Shown here: piece after piece, positions 57,384 through 64,000 of the stretch
Position numbering within the stretch: the first letter of the stretch is position 1
Layout of the letters: each line of letters opens with the position of its first letter
Assembly: GCA_000149265.1 (NCBI GenBank)
Contig: CH003265.1
Span: 367,133-431,132 of the forward strand
Length of the DNA: 64,000 nucleotides
Reading direction: 5' to 3'
Origin: Ciona savignyi
Taxonomy: Eukaryota; Chordata; Ascidiacea; Phlebobranchia; Cionidae
Notes under the pieces: model-generated
Seen by the model: only the letters and a program-made list of their open reading frames with translations
Told to the model about the DNA's origin: nothing
The model's database searches: none
Program-made: the position numbers and the translations under genes

Positions 57384-58867
57384 TTCAGACAAAGTCTTGA
57401 TTCTATGGAAATTGTACCACACTAAATTATAAGATAGAATTAAATAGAGATATCAAAATTAGGTGATTTTAATATAGTTAAATTAACAGTTGTACAAAAT
57501 AAAAGATGAAACACAAAAGATAAAGACTAGTAGTAACAAATGTGAGAAGGTAAGATGATGTTTAAAACGCTTCCTGTATGTATATATATATATATGTATA
57601 TATTTTTTTGTAACATATTGTAAACCAACATTACAAATAAAAGTTGCACTGGACTGCTAGAAATAGGTTTAAAAAACAGAAGCAGAACCAGACATGTCAT
57701 AACTGACTGTTCATGAGGGTTACTACAAAGAGTGATAATTGAGAATAGTTCTTAAAGATAAGCATTAAAACTTCCAAGGAACAATCTTATCCTTCAGTGT
57801 TTCCATAATTAAAAAAAAATATTGCTATACATGTTCTTGTTTTAAAGTAAGGCAGTGGACTTAAAAATAACGTACGTGTTATTGACCTTATCAAACAAAA
57901 CATTTGCGAAATATTTTATCCTTTTTCAGCGGCAACGGAACACAACGGAGTTCTCGATGACACTTTCGGTCTACTTACCATTTTTACATTTTGCGTTGCT
58001 GTATTAAACTAATGTACTTATTTTTTTTAAATAAGCCGAAACTCGTTGTTTATTAACACGCTTTTTTATTTTCCATTAACACGGGAAAATAGCGAAAGCT
58101 GCAAAACTGATACGAAGCCACTGAAAAAAACTACTGGTACTACGTTAGCTCATTTTGACTAATCCCAATTTATACCCTAGTTATGATAACGGAGAGTAAT
58201 TCATATTAAATAATTTACCATTACTACCTAACAATTTTTTTTGGTTTAATAAACTAGGTTAAAACTAAACTTGAGTAGCTTTGCCGCCAAAATACAATAT
58301 CAAGTAAAGCTGGAGCAACCAAGTTTTAAGTGTTGGTAGCTTGGTACAACGATAGGAGAGAATGAATGAAAAAAGTTGCCTTTTTTACCTTCGCTTTACC
58401 AACAATCAATTTCTTGCATAGAGATACTAATATAAGATACTAATAAATGTATAGTAGTATCTCTATGATTTCTTGCCTGTTCTGTAAGACTGCAACCAAC
58501 AAAATACTGTATATAAATACACCCGTTAACACGTTGTTCACGTTATTTCGGCTAGGTTTGGCCGCCGCTTCTGCCATCTTATTTATTTATATCCTTTTAT
58601 GCTGTGTTTTAACGACTGTTCGTTTGCCTTATTTTATTGATCATGTGCATTGATTCGCTTCATTTGCCGTTATTATTGATTTTACTCCGTTTTATATTTT
58701 TAAAAAAATTATTTTCTCTGTCCCGCTCGTGATAGGTATATATGTGATCTTGCCCAATTTTGGGTTATAACAGGTTATAATCAAGTTAAAACTATAGAAT
58801 CGTAACTAGCATGTTGTAAGTTTGCAACGACCTTTAATTTGACAAAAAAAGTCAATTTTTTGTTTTA
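57384..58867. other. Region upstream of CDYL
   Basis: AT-rich DNA holding the presumed CDYL promoter and a (TA)n-rich microsatellite near 57575-57602. No gene or RNA recognised; the short frame at 58447-58653 has no family features. Confidence 0.5.
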
Positions 58868-58965
58868 ACTAGAGTGTCAACCATGTGTTTAACCACCACT
58901 ATTTGTAAAACACATTTTTATGCTATGTGTTTATGCAAACAGGTCCCCAAACTACATTAGGTGTA

Positions 58966-59260
58966 TTTTATTGGGTATAGGTAGGATGTTTATGTTTTTC
59001 CCCGTGAATGGGAAAACCAAGGGGGTTAACACACGGGTAATCGTCAGATCACCTCGCGCCCAACGTCGAGTTAGCGCAGCTATTGCAGTGTGTTCTGTAT
59101 GATTCACACGTTCCTTCAGTTTGCTAGAACCCACTAATCAACTGAGTTCAGGCAATTTCCTTTAAGTGCCTTGCCCAAGGACACAACCGACTAGCTAGCG
59201 ACCAGTGCAGAACCTGCAACTTTTGGTTGAAGGGCTTAGCACTAAACCGCCAGAAAAGTA
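58966..59260 (-). mobile_element. tRNA-derived SINE (family A), near complete
   Basis: Minus orientation, with atgtttatgtttttccccgtg at the tail end, then agatcacctcgcgccc, gcagctattgcagtgtgttc and gccttgcccaaggacacaac, and the head (inverse of cagaacctgcaac...gcactaaaccgcc). Inserted about 100 bases inside the left end of the 58868-62888 element, so younger than it. Confidence 0.75.
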
Positions 59261-59399
59261 TGGGTATAATAGTTACCAAACTAATCTTCTTTTATATGTG
59301 CAGTTAAAAGAAATATTCGTGTTAGATTCAACATTTTACCACATATGTTTTTTTTTTAATTAAAAGATATTGTCAAACGCTGTAGTGAAATGAAGCTAA

Positions 59400-60210
59400 A
59401 TTCCTAAAAACACCCGATTTGTTTTTTTACGGCTTCGGGAATTCCCCGGGGGTTAGTACCTAAAATTTCTGTTTAACCTATCTGAGCCATGTTACCTAAC
59501 AACTTTTAAAGTTTAAATCCGACTCCTTGTTGAAATGTCGACGCGACATGGTATGGCTGTCATTATCATGATATGGAGACAAATCTTATTTTTTACGGTA
59601 TTTCCCGGGGTAATTTTTGATTTTCTTCTATTTGGTACAGAAATGGCTAAATATTTAAAATTCTACTAAATCTGTTTTAAATTGGAGCATCCTGTTAGGC
59701 GCTATGGCAAAAAATGTCAATTTATAATAAAAAAGTCCTACTTGGTTATTCCCGACCCTTTGGATTATCCATCAAAATATTTGTTTCTACATATTTATAG
59801 ATCATGCTATCTAACAAGTTCCAATTTGATCACTTCTTCTTCGAAATGTCGGGACGATATGACCTGTTATAAACATGACTTAGGAACATTCATTTTTATG
59901 TTTTTTCCTAGGTATTTTTGTTATGTTTTTTCCCCTAGGCATCTGAATGGTAAAGTAGTGTCTAATGTACTAACATTGCTCCTAATCTGATTAAAATTGA
60001 AGCAGCCGTGCAGCCGCTATGCCCAAAAAATCTAAATTTTTCCGTAAAATACTAATTTGGCTTTTAACTTTTCAGGAAAATTCCCTTGAATTAATCACCC
60101 AAAATTTTAGTTTATGCATATCTTGACTATGTTGTCTTACAGATGACACAGTTTTATTGCGATTTCATGGCACCTTCTGGTAGATGTCGGGCGACATTCC
60201 ATGCATGTCA
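59400..60210 (-). repeat. Reverse-orientation units of the ~335-bp repeat
   Basis: At least three diverged units, recognised by the inverse of the core: tgtcgacgcgacatgg near 59537, tgtcgggacgatatgacc near 59846 and ggtagatgtcgggcgacatt near 60178. Spacings are about 310-330 bases. Confidence 0.6.
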
Positions 60211-60789
60211 AGCATTTAACGACATAAAAAAAAATAATAATAATAATAATAAATAAAAAAATAATAATTTTGGGTTTCATAACTAAGCATGGTTAACAAG
60301 TTCGGTTAGTTAACTCAGGGATTCATTCGATTCTGAATGCAAAAACAAATTCTATAAAACGGGCTTAAACTATAGAAAGTGTAAACCACGTGTGACCCAT
60401 CACTATTTTTAACTTTCCTAACAATTTAAAATGAATAATCCATATCAATTCCGAAATATCGACTGTTATAGAATAACCGGTGCCGAAGAGTCGCAAAACG
60501 GCACATGCTGTTGATATTCTTGGGTCTCTCGGGAATTTCCCTGACGTAATATACCTAGAATCTGCTACTATAAAAACAAATCATATTAGTTGACATCACC
60601 AGAAGATGATCACTAGTTTTCCCAGAAAAGGGTTACAGATAGGTATATGATAACCGCATCTTTTTGTTCCTCTTTTTACTTAGTATATATATATATCTTA
60701 GTTTTGTGTTTCCAACTCATAATTTGTTGGGAGGATTCCCGGGGGTAGAATGGGTAATGTAAATTATAGTTTATTATGGGTCCCAATTG

Positions 60790-60862
60790 AAAAATTGGGA
60801 CACATATTGTTTTTGTCCGTTTTTTTTTCTTTTTTTTTTTTTTTTTTTCGTTTTTTTCTTCG
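60790..60862. repeat. Poly-T-rich junction tract
   Basis: gggacacatattgtttttgt followed by a long T run with few interruptions, then tcttcgtcaaagg and the first forward unit. The same junction recurs at 63165-63250. Confidence 0.75.
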
Positions 60863-60869
60863 TCAAAGG

Positions 60870-62600
60870 TTTGACAGGCATGGCATGGCGCCCCCGACAT
60901 CTTTACCAGAAGGAATAATGGAATCGTAATGAAACTTAGCCATTTGTTAGACAACATGGTCTAGATATGCAGAAACCAAAATTTTGGGTGATAAATCAAG
61001 GGGAATTCCCCTGGGAGGTTAAAAACCAAAACGGTATTTTTTATAAAAAAAATTAGCTTTTTGTGGCATAGCGCTTAAACAGCTGCTCCAATTTAAATAA
61101 GATTTAGTAGAATGTAAGTGCATTAAACACTGATTTAACACTTGGAAAAAATAAAAAATTTACCTAGGAAAATACCCTAAAAATAAGATTTTGTTCTCAA
61201 ATCATGATTGTGACAGGCATGGCATGGCGCCCCGACATCTACCAGAAGGAATAATGGAATCGTAATAAAATTAAGCCATTTGTTAGACAACATGGTCTAG
61301 ATATGCAGAAACCAAAATTTTGGGTGATAAATTAAGGGGAATTCCCCTGGGGAGGTTAAAAACCAAAACGGTATTTTTTATAAAAAAAATTANNNNNNNN
61401 NNNNNNNNNNNNNNNNNNNNNNNNNNNNNNNNNNNNNNNNNNNNNNNNNNNNNNNNNNNNNNNNNNNNNNNNNNNNNNNNNNNNNNNNNNNNNNNNNNNN
61501 NNNNNNNNNNNNNNNNNNNNNNNNNNNNNNNNNNNNNNNNNNNNNNNNNNNNNNNNNNNNNNNNNNNNNNNNNNNNNNNNNNNNNNNNNNNNNNNNNAAA
61601 AAAATTAGCTTTTTGTGGCATAGCGCTTAAACAGCTGCTCCAATTTGAATAAGATTTGGTAGAATGTAAATGCATTAGACACTAATTTAACACTTGGAAA
61701 AAATAAAAAAATTACTTAGGGAAATACCCTAAAAATAAGATTTTGTTCTCAAATCATGATTGTGACAGGCATGGCATGTCGCCCCGACATCTACCAAAAG
61801 GAATAATGAAATCGTAATGAAACTTAGCCTTTTGTTAGACAACATGGTCTAGATATGCAGAAACCAAAATGTTGAGTGATAAATCAAGGGGAATTCCCCT
61901 GGGAGGTTAAAAACCAAAACGGTATTTTTATTAAAAAAATTAGCCTTTTTTTGTGGCATAGCGCTTAAACAGCTGCTCCAATTTGAATAAGATTTGGTAG
62001 AATGTAAGTGCATTAGTCACTGATTTAACACTTAGAAGAAATAAGAAAAAGTACTTAGGGAAATACCCTAAAAATAAGATTTTGTTCTCAAATCATGATT
62101 GTGACAAGCATGCCATGTCGCCCCGACATCTGCCAAAAGGAATATTGGAATCGTAATGAAAATTTGACATTTGTAAGAGAACATGGTTTAGATACGAAGA
62201 AACCAAAATTTTGGGTAATGAATCCAGGGGAATTCCCCTGAGACGTTAAAATCCAAAAGGTTTTTTTCCAATATATTAGCTTTTTGGGGCATATAGCGCT
62301 AGAACGGCTGCTCTAATTTTGATCAGATTTGGCGAAATGTTGGACTATTAGACACTTTGTGCCAATTAAAAGAAAGAAAACATTTACTTAGGGTAATTAC
62401 GTTAAAAACGACGATATGTTCCTGAATTACGTTTGTGACTGGCATGCCATATCGCACTGACAAATAAGACAAGCAGTCGACAAATCAGATTAAAACTTTA
62501 AGAATTGTTACATAACATGACCTACATATGTAAAAACAGAAACTTATCTACTAAACCTAGGGGAATTCCCTGACACGTAAAAAACTAAATCGTGCTGTTT
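60870..62600 (+). repeat. Forward tandem array of the ~335-340 bp unit, interrupted by a gap
   Basis: Unit cores at about 60872, 61211, 61762, 62100 and 62440, giving spacings of 339, 338 and 340 bases where no gap intervenes. Divergence rises to the right. Confidence 0.85.
61393..61597. other. Assembly gap, 205 Ns
   Basis: A 205-base N run inside the tandem array. The flanks carry the same unit segment (the aaaaaaatta stretch), so unit number here is not reliable. The core spacing across it (551) is not a whole number of units. Confidence 0.9.
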
Positions 62601-63120
62601 TGGCAATTTAGCTTAATTTCACTTCAGCGCTTGAAAAGGTTTAATTTAAAATATTTGTGGTGAAAATGTTCGTAAATTTAAGACGTTTATTCTTTTTTAA
62701 CTACACATGGAAAAGAAGTTTGGCTTGATAACTCTGGGACCCATGCGTTTATGCTTGCAGAAACAAACTACATATACTCAGTGTATGAAATACAAATTGT
62801 GGTTAGGGACCCTGTAGCATGAGTATATGGCCTACAACATGTGGTTTACAAATAGCGGTGGTTAAACACGTGGTTGACACTCTCTAGTGTTTTTCGGATT
62901 CGTTTTGTACAACGTTGATTTTCTTAGATATGTGTATAAAATATTCATTTCTAATCCGGAAATATCGGCGATAAAGCTAAAAATTGTCAAAAATAGGCCG
63001 TCGGAAATCCGATGGACACCCATAACTAGGTTTAGCCAATCCGGATAAATAAAGTTTTCGACAAAATGAAGATTGACAAAAAGTTTAGACCTGACACCGG
63101 TAGCTATAATGTACAGTTTA

Positions 63121-64000
63121 TTATGGGTCCCATTTGAAAAATTGGGACTTATATTGTTATGGGTCCCATTTGAAAAAATGGGACACATATTGTTTTTGTC
63201 CGTTTTTTTTTCGTTTTTTTTTCTTTTTTTTTCTTCGTCAAACGCTTGACAGGCATGGCGCCCCGACATCTACCAGAAGGAATAATGGAATCGCAATGAA
63301 ACTTGGTGATTTTTTAGACAACATGGCCTAGATATGCAGAAACCAAAATTTTGGGCAATAAATTTAGGGGAATTCCCCTTGGACGTTAAAAACCAAAACG
63401 GTCATTTTTTTTCTAAAAAATTAGCTTTTTAGGCCATAGCGCTTGAACGGCTGCTCCAATTTGAATCAAATTTGGTGGAATGTTAGTGCACTAGTCACTG
63501 ATTTAACACTTGAAAGAAATAAAAATATTACCTGGGGAAATACCCTAAAAATTAAACTTTTGCTGTTAAATGATAATTGTGACAGGCATGGCAAGTCGCC
63601 CCGACATCTACCAGAAGAAATAATGGAATCGCAATAAAACTTGGTGATTTGATAGCCAACATGACCTAGATATGCAGAAACCAAAATTTTAGATAATAAA
63701 TTTAGGGGAATTCCCCTTGGACGTTAAAAACAAAAACGATCATTTTTTCTAAAATAGCGTTTTGGGTCTTAGCGCTTGAACGGCTGCTCCAATTTGAATC
63801 CTATTTGAGAAAATGCAAGTGCATTTGTCACTGATTTAACACTTAGAAGAAATAAAAAAATTACCTAGAAAAATACCCTAAAAATGAGATTTTGTTCTCA
63901 AATCATGATTTTGGCAAGCATGCCATGTCGCCCCGACATCTACCAAAAGGAATATTGGAATCGAAATAAAAATTTAACATTTTTTAGACAGCATGGTCCA
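63121..64000 (+). repeat. Second forward array of the ~333-bp unit, running off the right edge
   Basis: Begins with a duplicated ttatgggtcccatttgaaaa motif and a poly-T tract. Unit cores follow at about 63247, 63580 and 63912 (spacings 333 and 332). The first units are closer to the 60870 units than to the diverged 62440 unit, suggesting a separate copy of the family. Confidence 0.8.

Larger units (their letters stand above)
58868..62888. mobile_element. ~4-kb repeat element with ~40-bp terminal inverted repeats and divergent internal arrays
   Basis: The left end (58868-58910) starts actagagtgtcaaccatgtg; the right end (62845-62888) is its inverse, closing gtggttgacactctctagt. Over about 40 bases the two match with only a few differences. 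Inside, ~335-340 bp units run in reverse orientation at about 59400-60210 and forward at about 60870-62600, around a centre with a poly-T tract. Each unit has a core (gacaggcatggcatggcgcc), a palindrome (aggggaattcccct) and cagctgctccaattt. No transposase frame is visible. A SINE has inserted near the left end. Unclassified; foldback-like. Confidence 0.55.

Noticed and set aside
61283-61675. Frames crossing the N run
   Set aside because: Open only because unknown bases cannot create stops; repeat DNA on both sides.
62862-63269. 135-residue minus-strand frame with Lys-rich stretch
   Set aside because: The Lys run is the poly-T tract read in reverse, and the frame spans repeat junctions.

Overview
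The window is eukaryotic nuclear DNA: AT-rich, with small exons, short introns and GT/AG splicing. It most likely comes from a tunicate close to Ciona. The grounds are chordate-type gene contents in a compact layout and tRNA-derived SINEs in introns. Species was not tested. All gene models below were built by hand from splice signals. In every multi-exon model the reading phase closes across all junctions.

Layout, left to right. (1) 288-3344, minus: 5' part of TOGARAM1 (crescerin), a TOG-domain regulator of ciliary microtubules, running off the left edge. (2) 3345-8490: intergenic DNA with a SINE and a duplicated ~363-bp repeat. (3) 8491-17237, plus: a complete 17-exon, 934-residue secreted animal haem peroxidase fused to three C-terminal WxxW/CysD (mucin/CILP-type) modules. 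This is the most unusual protein in the window. (4) 19037-24861, minus: complete 10-exon CNDP2-type M20 dipeptidase. (5) 25921-26268, minus: an unrecognised single-exon, single-pass membrane protein. (6) 27182-50327, minus: a complete class V myosin, 39 exons and 1,790 residues, with several transposons, a minisatellite and an assembly gap in its introns. (7) 51226-52920, plus: CMC2, a twin CX9C mitochondrial copper-enzyme assembly factor, divergent from the myosin. (8) 53614-57383, minus: a complete CDYL-type protein, chromodomain plus enoyl-CoA hydratase/isomerase fold. (9) 58868-64000: repeat DNA, with a ~4-kb element bounded by inverted ends, divergent internal arrays of a ~335-340 bp unit, and a second sequence gap.

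The genes do not form one pathway; this is an ordinary animal neighbourhood. Two themes recur: microtubule/actin-based cell architecture (TOGARAM1, MYO5) and metabolic or chromatin enzymes (CNDP2, CDYL). The strongest leads are the peroxidase-CysD fusion, which also has an altered haem-linking motif, the large inverted-repeat element, and a partial duplication of a myosin motor exon beside a gap.
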